A stretch of DNA of 64,000 nt, taken from Gelidibacter sp038243395. GTDB lineage: Bacteria; Bacteroidota; Bacteroidia; Flavobacteriales; Flavobacteriaceae. The stretch's first letter is position 1; every line of letters begins with the position of its first letter. Below, piece after piece: positions 24,585-34,255 of this stretch. The stretch lies in the NCBI GenBank assembly GCA_038243395.1, contig JBBSRC010000006.1, positions 1 to 64,000 of the forward strand, in the 5' to 3' direction. The translations under genes and the position numbers were made by a program. A model generated the notes under the pieces. The model did no database searches and was not told where the DNA came from. It worked only from the letters and a program-made list of their open reading frames with translations.

Positions 24585-25037
24585 ATGCCCTTAAACATTG
24601 TTCTCATTGAACCCGAAATCCCAAATAACACAGGAAACATTGGTAGATTGGCATTAGCCTCTGGATCCCACTTGCATTTAGTAAAGCCTTTTGGTTTTGA
24701 AATTACTGACGCACGGCTGAAACGCGCAGGTTTGGATTATTGGCCACACGTTAACCTTACTACCTATGACAGTGTAACGTCATTTTTTGACCTACATCAT
24801 GATAAAAATATGGTATTTTTATCCAGTCATGGGGATAAGAATTATTGGGATATTCCGTTTGAAGATGATATGTTTTTAATTTTTGGAAAGGAATCGGTCG
24901 GACTTTCCAAAAGTATTCTTGACAATAATAAAACCAAATTGTACAAAATTCCTTTGTTTAGTGAGCACGTTCGGAGTTTAAACTTAGCAAACGCTGTAGC
25001 TATCGTCGCGTATGAAGGTCTAAAAAATTTAAAATAA
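24585..25037 (+). CDS. trmL: tRNA (cytidine(34)-2'-O)-methyltransferase
   Basis: 150 residues, the minimal SPOUT methyltransferase of the TrmL (YibK/CspR) type. The three SPOUT motifs are clear: PEIPNNTGNIGRLA near the N-terminus, FLIFGKESVGL (about 100-110) and RSLNLANAVAIVAYE at the C-terminal knot. It methylates the wobble ribose of some leucine tRNAs. A TAATTTTG -7-like element lies at 24539-24546. Confidence 0.93.
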   Translation: MPLNIVLIEPEIPNNTGNIGRLALASGSHLHLVKPFGFEITDARLKRAGLDYWPHVNLTTYDSVTSFFDLHHDKNMVFLSSHGDKNYWDIPFEDDMFLIFGKESVGLSKSILDNNKTKLYKIPLFSEHVRSLNLANAVAIVAYEGLKNLK

Positions 25038-25100
25038 ATATAAACCATTGAAATAGTGTAAAGCTATCTCCAAAATTCACATACTCTTTTGAATTACACC

Positions 25101-26621
25101 ATGGAAGACATTGAAAATATTGAATTAAAATACCTCAACCTGGAGGATTATCAGGAATTAAAGGAAGCTATGATAGCGTCCTACACCACTATGCCCGATG
25201 CCTATTGGAGAGAAAATCAAATTAAAAAACTTATTGACGAATTTCCAGAAGGTCAGGTGGTCATAAAAATCAATGGACAGATTGCCGGTTGTGCGTTAAG
25301 TATTATCGTAGATTATAACCAGTTTGAGGATAATCACACTTATAAGGATATCACTGGAAATTATTCATTTAGCACCCACACCAATGATGGCGATGTCATT
25401 TATGGTATCGACGTATTTATCAAACCTGAATTTAGAGGCTTGCGATTGGGCCGTCGTCTTTATGACTACCGCAAAGAGTTATGCGAACGGCTTAATTTAC
25501 GAGGGCTCGCTTTTGGGGGACGTATCCCTAATTACCATAAATTTTCAGAAACCTTATCGCCAAAAGAATATATTGATAAAGTACGTCGGAAAGAAATCCA
25601 TGATCCCGTTTTAAATTTTCAGATTTCGAATGATTTTCATCCTACTCGTATTTTAAAGAACTATTTAGAAGGCGATGCATCTTCAGAGGATTATGCGGTA
25701 TTGTTGGAATGGGACAATATATATTACGAGAAAAAGACGAAAAAGGCAACGACTATCAAGAAGATTGTTAGATTAGGCTTGGTACAATGGCAAATGCGAT
25801 TGTATAAAGACATGGACGAGATGATGCAGCAAGCAGAATTTTTTGTAGATTCTGTTTCGGGATACCGTAGTGACTTCGCGCTTTTTCCAGAGTTTTTCAA
25901 TGCGCCTTTGATGGCCGGAAATAATCACCTATCTACGGCAGAAGCCATTAGGGAATTGGCAAAGCACACTCCAGAAATGATCCAGCGATTTTCAAAGCTG
26001 GCCATATCCTACAACATTAATATCATCACAGGCAGTATGCCAGAAATTGTAGACAATAAGCTGTACAATGTTGGGTATTTATGTCGACGTGATGGCAGTA
26101 TGGAGCGCTTCGAAAAACTGCACATCACTCCAGATGAAGCGAAAGTTTGGGGAATGGTTGGCGGCAACAAACTCCAAACTTTTGATACCGATTGCGGTAA
26201 AATTGGAGTCCTCATTTGTTACGATGTCGAATTTCCTGAATTGAGCCGTATTTTGGCGGATGAAGGCATGGACATATTATTTGTTCCGTTTTTAACCGAT
26301 ACTCAAAATGGGTTTTCAAGGGTGCGCCATTGTGCACAGGCACGAGCCATTGAAAACGAATGTTATGTGGCTATAGCAGGAAGTGTGGGAAATTTGCCAA
26401 ATGTGGAAAACATGGACATCAATTACGCACAATCCATGGTATTCACACCGTGTGATTTTGCTTTCCCTACCAATGGTGTAAAAGCAGAAGCAACGCAAAA
26501 CGCTGAAATGATCCTAATCGCGGATGTGGACATTGACCTTTTGAGAGAGTTAAACCAATTTGGAAGTGTCAGGAATTTAAAGGATCGCAGAACAGATTTA
26601 TTTGAACTAAAAAAGAAGTAA
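25101..26621 (+). CDS. GNAT acetyltransferase - carbon-nitrogen hydrolase fusion
   Basis: 506 residues from ATG 25101 (a TTG four codons upstream is possible). Residues about 1-200 are a GNAT domain with the acetyl-CoA loop FRGLRLGRRLYDYR; residues about 215-500 are a nitrilase-superfamily domain with the catalytic triad Glu (FPEFF), Lys (FEKLHITPDE) and Cys (LICYDVEFPE). This two-domain architecture is conserved in many bacteria; the substrate is not established. Nitrilase domains hydrolyse amides or nitriles. The following gene begins two bases after its stop and is probably co-transcribed. Confidence 0.92.
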   Translation: MEDIENIELKYLNLEDYQELKEAMIASYTTMPDAYWRENQIKKLIDEFPEGQVVIKINGQIAGCALSIIVDYNQFEDNHTYKDITGNYSFSTHTNDGDVIYGIDVFIKPEFRGLRLGRRLYDYRKELCERLNLRGLAFGGRIPNYHKFSETLSPKEYIDKVRRKEIHDPVLNFQISNDFHPTRILKNYLEGDASSEDYAVLLEWDNIYYEKKTKKATTIKKIVRLGLVQWQMRLYKDMDEMMQQAEFFVDSVSGYRSDFALFPEFFNAPLMAGNNHLSTAEAIRELAKHTPEMIQRFSKLAISYNINIITGSMPEIVDNKLYNVGYLCRRDGSMERFEKLHITPDEAKVWGMVGGNKLQTFDTDCGKIGVLICYDVEFPELSRILADEGMDILFVPFLTDTQNGFSRVRHCAQARAIENECYVAIAGSVGNLPNVENMDINYAQSMVFTPCDFAFPTNGVKAEATQNAEMILIADVDIDLLRELNQFGSVRNLKDRRTDLFELKKK

Positions 26622-26623
26622 TT

Positions 26624-27283
26624 ATGAACTATCATATGATTATCAACAGTGTAAAAAGTGTTGAAGAATTTAAAGAGGCGTGGACAAATGCCGATTTTAT
26701 TGAACTTTTGAACCGTTTTGGTTTTCCAGATGGTAAAAACTCAAAACCAGAAGAACTTAAAGAATTGTTATTTATGGCCATCTCGGATTTTGAAGGTCAT
26801 GAAGCAGCCGCCATTTTATTGGACTACAAATTATCAGAACATTTGAATGAAAATCAAATTGATCAAATGTCTCATGAAATGCTTAATGATAAAATTTCAG
26901 AAGAGTATAGTGATATTTCTATACATCATGAACTTTTTAATATCAACCAATTGCTTTACAAAGCTTATAATGGCACATTTCCAAGTGCAAAAGCAACGAT
27001 TATTGAATTTGAAATCACACCGAATGAGGAGGTTTCTAAAGAGGTAATTTTAAAGGTACTCGACACTACCTTGGCTAATAGCAATATCATCAAGCGTTTA
27101 TATTCTGAGCAATTAGCAGGAAACGAACCTTTTCCTGAAGCCGAAAATATTGTTTGGGAATTAAAACCGACCGGAGACAATTCCTATATCATGACCACAT
27201 CTGAATATTGGATCAGTCGCGAAGAATTTAATGATGCAGAATTTGATGCTACTACTGTAGTATTTGAGGAGGAAGAAAGTTAG
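26624..27283 (+). CDS. Conserved-looking hypothetical protein
   Basis: 219 residues, acidic, without signal peptide or transmembrane segment, ending in a run of Glu (VVFEEEES). No family recognised. The start two bases after the GNAT-nitrilase gene suggests translational coupling and a related function. Composition is mixed alpha/beta and soluble. Cytosolic protein of unknown role. Confidence 0.75.
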   Translation: MNYHMIINSVKSVEEFKEAWTNADFIELLNRFGFPDGKNSKPEELKELLFMAISDFEGHEAAAILLDYKLSEHLNENQIDQMSHEMLNDKISEEYSDISIHHELFNINQLLYKAYNGTFPSAKATIIEFEITPNEEVSKEVILKVLDTTLANSNIIKRLYSEQLAGNEPFPEAENIVWELKPTGDNSYIMTTSEYWISREEFNDAEFDATTVVFEEEES

Positions 27284-27955
27284 ATTGGGATTTGATGGAA
27301 TATAATCAGTTATTTATTATAGTGATGTAAGAATTAAATTAAAGTTCCGAACGATTATAGATTGAGGCTTTGTTTTAGTAAATATTGGAGAGCGCGTGGA
27401 ATTAGCTTAATGGCGCATATATCTAGTTATTTAAAATATAACTAGGTAAGTGCCAAAAGCGAATAAAATTTCTCTTCTGTAGAATCCATGATAATGAAGT
27501 TTTTCACTATAGCTTTTTATTAATTTGAAACGGCTTTTGGAAGCATTATATCTCTAATTAATTTGACCAAAGAGCAACCTCTTTGGTCAAATTTTATATT
27601 ACTAAACGCTTTGGGCTATTCACATCTCGCTGCTATGAAAATTCAGCGCGTAAATAAAAACAAAGAATACTTGTTAACTTAAAGTTCTAATATCTTAATA
27701 AAACAGTGCTCAGAGTCGCGACATATTAACAGAGGATCAAAAGGATTGTGTTTTCAAACCTTATATAGGAGCTCCATCTAATAAGACACTGAAGCAAGCA
27801 CCTCGATATGGAAATTAAAATCAGGATTAGATTCATAGATAATCGCAGATTTAGAATTAGATTCTAATTCGTGTATGAAAAATGTCATAATCCCATCTAT
27901 GAGTTATATTTGAAACCATTCCATAACACAAATACTTCTACACTAAACTTAATAC
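27284..27955. other. 672-base gene-free region with several hairpins
   Basis: No convincing reading frame on either strand. It holds a chain of inverted repeats: GCGC/ATTA-gct-TAAT/GCGC (27392-27416), CTAGTTAT/ATAACTAG (27423-27445), CCAAAAGC/GCTTTTGG (27453-27460 with 27533-27540) and the strong terminator at 27560-27593. This could be a structured RNA ending at that terminator. The part from 27600 to 27955 is AT-rich and shows nothing clear apart from the upstream region of the esterase gene. Confidence 0.4.
27560..27593. terminator. Strong bidirectional terminator hairpin
   Basis: Perfect 15-base arms (AATTTGACCAAAGAG / CTCTTTGGTCAAATT) around the loop CAAC, flanked by AT-rich sequence. 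It is 276 bases past the nearest plus-strand stop codon, so it may terminate an unannotated short RNA. Confidence 0.75.
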
Positions 27956-28795
27956 ATGAAATATCTTTATTTTAGTTTTTTTTTGATGATGATTGGCCTC
28001 AGTTCTGCGGAAGCGCAAACCGTCTTAAAAGAAAGTTCATCAACTGCATTGACCATTGGCGAAATCGTTACAATAGATTCAAAGATATTATCGGAATCTA
28101 GGATACTCAATATTTATTTACCTGATGGCTATAAGGCGTCGGACACTTTAAAATATCCTGTTATTTACGTTTTGGATGGCAGCAGAGATGAAGATTTTAT
28201 CCATATTGTAGGTTTGGTTCAATTTTTTAATCTGCAAATGTCGATGCCAAAAACCATTGTGGTGGGTATTGGCAATATTGATCGTAAGCGTGATTTCACA
28301 TTTCCTACCATTGATAAAAAGTTAAGAAAAGACTTCCCAACTACCGGTGGCTCAAGAAAATTTATCAGCTTTTTGGAAGACGAAGTCCAACCTTATATCA
28401 ACGCTAATTATCCAACAACTACACAAAAAATGCTCATCGGACAATCGCTTGGAGGTTTGTTAGCCACAGAAATATTATTTAAGAAACCCGCGCTGTTTAC
28501 AGATTACATTATTGTGAGCCCAAGTTTATGGTGGGACAATGAAACGCTTCTCAAAGATGCTAAAATGTTTTTGAGTGCCCATCAAAAGATATTAGCAAAT
28601 GTCTATATATCAGTTGGTTCTGAAAGCGACATTATGGAACGTGAAGCTAGATCTTTAGCCGATTTATTGAAGAATTCTGGAAAACCAAATTTGAAAGCTG
28701 AGTTTCTATATTTACCTCATGAGCATCATGCGACCATTTTACATCAGAGTGTGAATGATGCATTTAAATTGATGTATCCATACGTTGAAAACTAA
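27956..28795 (+). CDS. Exported alpha/beta-hydrolase esterase (Fes/IroE-like, esterase D family)
   Basis: 279 residues; signal peptide MKYLYFSFFLMMIGLSSAEAQ. The putative esterase (PF00756-type) fold shows ILNIYLPDGY near residue 50, YPVIYVLDGS, the nucleophile elbow GQSLGGLLA (Ser about 162), VSPSLWWDNETL, and a C-terminal His in PHEHHATI. Homologues hydrolyse siderophore esters, feruloyl esters or S-formylglutathione; the exported form is often called IroE-like. Single gene with no related neighbours, so the substrate stays open. Confidence 0.87.
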   Translation: MKYLYFSFFLMMIGLSSAEAQTVLKESSSTALTIGEIVTIDSKILSESRILNIYLPDGYKASDTLKYPVIYVLDGSRDEDFIHIVGLVQFFNLQMSMPKTIVVGIGNIDRKRDFTFPTIDKKLRKDFPTTGGSRKFISFLEDEVQPYINANYPTTTQKMLIGQSLGGLLATEILFKKPALFTDYIIVSPSLWWDNETLLKDAKMFLSAHQKILANVYISVGSESDIMEREARSLADLLKNSGKPNLKAEFLYLPHEHHATILHQSVNDAFKLMYPYVEN

Positions 28796-28981
28796 GCCTG
28801 CTTCGATTTTAGAATCGAGAACATAGACTTGATTTGTTAAAAGTTGATGTAGTCGATCCTCAAATTATAATTAATCTGCAATCATATATTTTAGTCGAAA
28901 AACGAAATCGAGAATAATGATGGAGTTTAACCTAAAAGGTCCAATTACAAATGAAACCTACGCAGTAGGAATACCGAGAAA

Positions 28982-29203
28982 TTATGAGCGTTTTTTAGAC
29001 AGCATTTTTAAATACATATATTCTACCTTGGTGCGTGCCCAAGGCGTGCGTCTTAAAAATTTCAAACTAGATTTTACCGAAGGATCTTCATTAAAACATT
29101 TGATTTTAATGATCGAACCCATATATTCCCAACCATAATGTGCGACCAGATCATTAATGATTTGTTCTAATTTGATGCCGTGTAAAGGGTTATTAGGTTG
29201 CAT
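28982..29203 (-). CDS. VF530 family (DUF2132) DNA-binding protein
   Basis: 73 residues. The sequence NNPLHGIKLEQIINDLVAHYGW...IKIKCFNEDPSVKSSLKFLRRTPWARTKVE contains the signature blocks of the small VF530 family (NNPLHG, WxxMG..I.I.CF, PSVKSSLKFLR.TPWAR). Members are about 70-75 residues and bind DNA in vitro. The opposite-strand frame over the same bases is a shadow. Stand-alone gene convergent with the esterase gene. Confidence 0.9.
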   Translation of the reverse strand: MQPNNPLHGIKLEQIINDLVAHYGWEYMGSIIKIKCFNEDPSVKSSLKFLRRTPWARTKVEYMYLKMLSKKRS

Positions 29204-29513
29204 TGTTAAAAAGGTTTCAAGTTTTTATTTGTTGTTTCGAGTTCAATTTCCGCATTAATTAGAACTTCAGAGACTCTGAGTTTGATTTTACATAATTTTC
29301 AAAGTATATCTTATTTCTTGATTCCTACCTTCGATACGTCATCCTGTTGGATGCGAAAGTTAAATTTAAATCAGAAATCGGTAAATTTTATCAACTATAA
29401 GAATAATATTATGAATTTTTAAATGAGTTCCCCATTCATTCAATTCCACTAAAAAGTATCACGAAAGTGAAGTTCTTAATCATTGAATTTTACAGTTAAA
29501 CGAAAAAATAACA
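29204..29513. other. 310-base AT-rich intergenic region
   Basis: Between valS (ends 29514) and the VF530 gene (starts 29203), both on the minus strand. It should hold the VF530 promoter and the end of the valS transcript. I see no open frame, strong hairpin or repeat. Confidence 0.5.
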
Positions 29514-32144
29514 TTAGTTCAAACTCGCCAAACTCGATTTAATCGTTTCTATTTTAGCTAAAGCATCTGCTTCCTTATTGCGCTCGTTTTGCAAAACTTG
29601 CTCCGGAGCATTATTAACAAAACGCTCATTTGCCAATTTACTTTGTACCGATTTCAAGAAACCTTCTGTGTATTTCAACTCGTCATTTAATTTCTTGATC
29701 TCTTCTTCTACGTTGATAGCTCCAGAAATAGGTATAAAATATTCGTTGGAGTTTACTCTAAAACTCAATGAACTTTCAACAGCTTCATTAACGGAGGTCA
29801 TTTGGGAGATATTTCCCATTTTTTCAATGACAGAATTATAGCGTTCAGATAACTTCTCATTATTGATTACAGACAATTCAATGCTGTCTTTAAAAGAAAT
29901 ATTTTTATCTTTTCTAATGGTTCTGATCCCAGAAACCACCTCTTTTACCATTTCAAAATCCGAAATCATTTGGGCATCAAAAGATTCAATTTTTGGATAT
30001 TTCGCTATAATTAAAGCTTCTTCAGGCGTTCGTTCGGCAATATAATGCCAGATTTCTTCAGTTAGAAACGGCATGAATGGATGCAACAATTTTAAATTGG
30101 ATTCAAAGATTTCAATTATACTCTTAAATGTTTTCGAATCGATAGGTTGTTGATATTCTGGTTTAATCATCTCCAATAACCATGAGCAGAAATCATCCCA
30201 AACCAATTTATAAATTCCCATTAAAGCATCAGATAGTCTGTATTTGCTATACTGATTTTCTATATCAGCCAATGCTTGCTGAAACTTGGATTGGTACCAT
30301 TCTATAGCAGTCTTTGAAGCTTCTGGTTGCTCAATCTCTGCAACTTCCCATCCTGTTACTAATCTGAAGGCATTCCATATTTTATTAGCAAAGCCTTTCC
30401 CTTGATTACATAGTTCTTCTTCGAACATTAAATCGTTGCCAGCGGCAGAACTTAACAATAACCCTACACGCACACCATCAGCGCCATAATCTTCAATCAA
30501 TTTTAAGGCATCAGGAGAGTTCCCTAAGGATTTACTCATTTTTCGACGTTGTTTGTCGCGCACTAATCCTGTGAGGTAAACGTTTTCAAAGGGTTTTTCA
30601 TCTCTGTATTCATAGCCAGCGATAATCATACGTGCAACCCAAAAGAATAAAATATCTGGCCCAGTTACTAAATCATTGGTTGGATAGTAATACTCAATTT
30701 CAGGATTATCAGGATTACGAATTCCGTCAAAGACACTTATTGGCCACAACCAAGAGGAGAACCATGTATCTAAAGCGTCTTTATCTTGAGTTAAATCATC
30801 AAGCGTCAGTTGGAGGTTATTTGATTTTTGTTGTGCTAGCTTTACAGCTTCGTCGCAACTTTCCGCCACTACAAAATCATCTTTCCCATCGCCATAGAAA
30901 TAGGCCGGAATTTGCTGTCCCCAAAGTAATTGACGCGAAATATTCCAATCGCGAATATTTTCCATCCAATGACGGTAAGTATTATTGAATCGTTTTGGAA
31001 ATAATTTCACTTCCTCATCTTCCAAAACAGCTTTAATGGCTGGTTTTACAAGATCTTCCATTTTCAAAAACCATTGATCAGAAAGTCTTGGTTCTATATC
31101 GGCTTTTGTTCGTTCACTAGTCCCTACTTTATGAATAATATCTTCTGTTTTCTCAAGAATACCCAAATCTTTCAATTCTTGAGTGACATCTTTACGAGCC
31201 ACTACCCTATCTTTTCCTTGATGATGTAAACCAAAGCTATTTAATGTAGCGTCGTCATTAAGGATATCAACAACCTCAAGATTATGCCTATCGCCAATTG
31301 CCTTATCGTTGACATCGTGCGCTGGTGTGATCTTCAAACATCCTGTACCAAATTCCATATCCACATAATCATCAGCTATAATTGGAACAATTCTGTTACA
31401 AATAGGGACAATTACGTTTTTACCAATTAAATGTTGGAAACGTTCGTCACTAGGATTTACACAAATGGCAGTATCTCCCAAAATGGTTTCTGGACGTGTG
31501 GTGGCAATCGTCACATAATCATCTTGATTTTCAATTTTATAGTTCACATAATATAACTTGTCAGTACGCTCCACATGAATTACCTCTTCATCCGACAAGG
31601 TCGTTTTGGCTTCCGGATCCCAGTTTACCATGCGGTAACCACGATAAATTAAGCCTTTATTGTACAAGTCGACAAAAACTTTGATAACGGATTCGCTCAT
31701 GGCATCATCCATGGTAAACTTCGTCCGATCCCAATCGCAAGAACAACCTAATTTTTTTAATTGTTCTAAAATGACACCCCCATATTCATCAGTCCAATCC
31801 CATGCATGCTTAAGGAACTCCTCACGCGATAAAGTGTTTTTATCAATACCCTGTTCTTTTAACTTCGCGACGACTTTAGCTTCAGTCGCAATTGAGGCGT
31901 GATCTGTACCAGGAACCCAACAAGCGTTTTTGCCTTGTAACCGCGCACGACGAATGAGCACATCTTGAATGGTATTATTGAGCATGTGGCCCATGTGTAA
32001 AACTCCGGTAACATTAGGTGGCGGAATCACAATCGTATAAGGCTCTCGCTCGTCTGGAACGGACTTAAAATACTTGTGTTCCATCCAATAGGAATACCAC
32101 TTATCCTCTACACTAGAAGCGGAATATTTTGTTGGGATTTGCAT
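29514..32144 (-). CDS. valS: Valine-tRNA ligase
   Basis: 876 residues from ATG 32144; an in-frame codon 11 residues further upstream is possible but MQIPTKYSASSVEDKWYSYW matches the family's beginning. Class I synthetase signatures: HMGH in VTGVLHMGHMLNN and KMSKS in RRKMSKSLGN (about residue 540). The editing domain shows TTRPETILGDTAICV, and a C-terminal coiled coil (INVEEEIKKLNDEL...) is typical of ValRS. Cytosolic, essential; stand-alone. Confidence 0.97.
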   Translation of the reverse strand: MQIPTKYSASSVEDKWYSYWMEHKYFKSVPDEREPYTIVIPPPNVTGVLHMGHMLNNTIQDVLIRRARLQGKNACWVPGTDHASIATEAKVVAKLKEQGIDKNTLSREEFLKHAWDWTDEYGGVILEQLKKLGCSCDWDRTKFTMDDAMSESVIKVFVDLYNKGLIYRGYRMVNWDPEAKTTLSDEEVIHVERTDKLYYVNYKIENQDDYVTIATTRPETILGDTAICVNPSDERFQHLIGKNVIVPICNRIVPIIADDYVDMEFGTGCLKITPAHDVNDKAIGDRHNLEVVDILNDDATLNSFGLHHQGKDRVVARKDVTQELKDLGILEKTEDIIHKVGTSERTKADIEPRLSDQWFLKMEDLVKPAIKAVLEDEEVKLFPKRFNNTYRHWMENIRDWNISRQLLWGQQIPAYFYGDGKDDFVVAESCDEAVKLAQQKSNNLQLTLDDLTQDKDALDTWFSSWLWPISVFDGIRNPDNPEIEYYYPTNDLVTGPDILFFWVARMIIAGYEYRDEKPFENVYLTGLVRDKQRRKMSKSLGNSPDALKLIEDYGADGVRVGLLLSSAAGNDLMFEEELCNQGKGFANKIWNAFRLVTGWEVAEIEQPEASKTAIEWYQSKFQQALADIENQYSKYRLSDALMGIYKLVWDDFCSWLLEMIKPEYQQPIDSKTFKSIIEIFESNLKLLHPFMPFLTEEIWHYIAERTPEEALIIAKYPKIESFDAQMISDFEMVKEVVSGIRTIRKDKNISFKDSIELSVINNEKLSERYNSVIEKMGNISQMTSVNEAVESSLSFRVNSNEYFIPISGAINVEEEIKKLNDELKYTEGFLKSVQSKLANERFVNNAPEQVLQNERNKEADALAKIETIKSSLASLN

Positions 32145-32276
32145 ACTTTGGTACTGTTTTTGTATAATAAAAGGCAAAGTTACTTTTATTTCTGTTTTTG
32201 CGAAATTATAAAAACAAATATTACCCCAATTTTAGATACGAATTTCAAACTGAATGATGCAGTTCAACTAAAATAT

Positions 32277-32307
32277 TTTGTGAAATGGTTTAAAGTAACT
32301 AATTTTG
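32277..32307 (+). promoter_or_regulatory. Promoter of the DUF1573 gene
   Basis: TTTG (32277-32280), a 19-base spacer and TAATTTTG (32300-32307) match the Bacteroidota -33/-7 pattern, 22 bases before the ATG. Confidence 0.6.
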
Positions 32308-32329
32308 ACACTATCAATTTAAAATTAAA

Positions 32330-32758
32330 ATGATGAAAAATTTAATTGCAATATTATTTGTAGGAATGTTAAGCGTTTCTGCTTTTGCACAAGAAAAAGT
32401 AGCTAAGATTGAATTTAAAACGGATGTTATTGATTACGGTACTATTGAAAAAGGTGCTAATGGTCTTCGCGTTTTTGAATTTACCAATACAGGTAATGCA
32501 CCGTTAATTATTTCGCGAGTAACTTCAACTTGTGGCTGTACGGTACCAAAAAAACCTGAAAGACCAATTCTTCCAGGAGAAAAAGGTGAAATAGAAGTAA
32601 AATACGATACACAACGTGTCAATCCTATAAGAAAAACTATTACTGTTTTATCAAACGCGGACACTCCAACAGTTGCCTTAAAAATTAAAGGTGATGTTGT
32701 AGAATCAGGTAAAGCGAATGTTTTAGACAAACAAAATAAAAGCGTTATGGAACAATAA
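32330..32758 (+). CDS. DUF1573 exported protein
   Basis: 142 residues; signal peptide ending near SAFAQ (residue 21). One DUF1573 (ASH/MSP-like immunoglobulin fold) domain: DYGTIEKGANGLRVFEFTNTGNAPLIIS, then the conserved STCGCTVP with its two Cys and PILPGEKGEIEVKYD. Common in Bacteroidota as a periplasmic or surface protein of unknown function. An adjacent ATG three bases later is an equally good start. Followed by its own terminator. Confidence 0.92.
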   Translation: MMKNLIAILFVGMLSVSAFAQEKVAKIEFKTDVIDYGTIEKGANGLRVFEFTNTGNAPLIISRVTSTCGCTVPKKPERPILPGEKGEIEVKYDTQRVNPIRKTITVLSNADTPTVALKIKGDVVESGKANVLDKQNKSVMEQ

Positions 32759-32780
32759 TTATATTTGTTTCTTACAATTT

Positions 32781-32810
32781 AAAGCTCTCATTTTTGAGGG
32801 CTTTTTTTTT
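32781..32810 (+). terminator. Terminator after the DUF1573 gene
   Basis: AAAGCTCTCA/TGAGGGCTTT stem (one G-U pair) with TTT loop and a nine-T tract. It touches the stop codon of the convergent protease gene. Confidence 0.85.
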
Positions 32811-34135
32811 ACAACATACTTTTCAATTTAAAATTAAAAGTCATAATTACACCATCTCTGTCTATTAGAAGAGTCATACGCTTCCCGTCTTTATCCCTAA
32901 AAAATGCATTGACTTCTTGCATTTTGAGAGGATATACATTTCTACCGTTAACAGAAAGAATAATATCACCCAACTTTAACCCAGCCTTTGTTGCCGGCGA
33001 ACGTGGTCTCAATTCAACAATTCTAAAGGCGGGCTTTAGCAAAAACTTATCTGCTTCTAAAACCGGAAGTCTAGAAAAGTTGACCTCAGATTTATTGTTT
33101 TTAGACTTGGAATTATCCTTTATTTCCTTAACTATCCTCACGCCATCCTGTTCGATTATGATGCCACTTTTGTTATATCCAAACGGATCCCTAAAATGAT
33201 TATTCTTTTTGAAGGTGACTTTTGAGTTTTTATAATCCAAGATGATATTAAATCGTCTTAACAATTCGCCTCCCATACTCCCACTGCGTTCCTTGTACTT
33301 TCGGGCAAAACTAATAGCGGCTGAATCCGGATAGGCAACATTCACATCTTTCAAGTAGAAATTGTTTATGGAAAACTTCGACAGTTTTGATTTTTTACCA
33401 TGCACACTCCCACTTAATCCTCTGCCAAAAAAATCGATAAAATACTTATCCTTTTCAGGAACCAAGCCTAGAGAATCGTTTTCCAAAAAGCAATAAGGCA
33501 TCACTACCACCTGAATCCATCAGCAACTTTACTGGAATACTCTTATTATTTACTTCGACAACGGCATCGATAAACGGCTTGTTTTCAAATATTGTGAGCG
33601 GAAGAGTTTCACATCTTTTACATTTTTTATAGGTGTAAGTTTCGGGGTTATTTAAACGGATAAACTTAGAACCATAGTTGATTTCAACAATGAAATCCTT
33701 AAAAATATCATACCCAATAATCCCATGCACCTGAATGCCCAATCTTGATGTGAAGTTTATAGTCTCATCGGTAATTATAAAAACATCCTGATTGTAATTA
33801 ATAGCACTCCCTATTTTGAATTGGTTTTTTGTCGATTTCAAAGCTTCCACACTGCCTCCATCTCCCAGACCCCGTAGCAGATTATGCTCTAAATTCCTCA
33901 TTTTTAACAAATCTGATGAATTGACAATATTGAACATAATCGGTCTACTGACCCCAGAATCTAAAAGAAATGAGAGCGATACCCCATTTACTTCCACAAG
34001 TATGATTATAAGATTGTCAATGAACTGAAACTTAACCTTGCTACTTTCTGTGCCGCGCAGGTTAAACTCACTTTGAGCAAACGAGAATGAGCAGAAAAAC
34101 ACAAAACATAAAAAGGTTAAGAACTTTTTAATCAT
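32809..34135 (-). pseudogene. Aspartyl protease with PDZ domain, broken by a single-base frameshift
   Basis: Two overlapping minus-strand frames form one protein. The 5' frame (34135 to 33455) carries a signal peptide and two retropepsin-like half-sites, LLDSGVSRPI and LLMDSGGSDALLLF. The sequence expected to follow, ENDSLGLVPEKDKYFIDFFGRGLSGS, lies in another frame that continues to 32809 and ends in a PDZ domain (PRSPATKAGLKLGDIILSVNGR). Removing one base at about 33483-33489 (minus strand CTTTTTGGAAAAC) restores a single protein of about 440 residues. Such exported retropepsin-PDZ proteins are usual in Flavobacteriia. Either a recent mutation or a sequencing error in the T5 run. Confidence 0.85.
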
Positions 34136-34255
34136 TACTAATGCTATTAGAGTTCTTACAATTTACAAATCTTTGAGAAGACAATCTTTTTACATGCTCA
34201 TTTTAAAAAATCTTTGAGATAAATTTCAGAACTTTACCCTTTAAATATTAAGATT

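Noticed and set aside
27284..27955. tRNA or tmRNA in the large gap
   Set aside because: No cloverleaf, TψC-like GGTTCRA or CCA end could be made out; the hairpins do not fit a tRNA.
28917..29138. A 73-codon plus-strand frame across the VF530 locus
   Set aside because: The opposite strand carries the full VF530 signature; the plus-strand frame has no family features and is its shadow.
33455..33510. Programmed ribosomal frameshift in the aspartyl protease
   Set aside because: Joining the halves needs a one-base skip (+1) and no known slippery signal or stimulatory structure is evident; indel or sequencing error is simpler.
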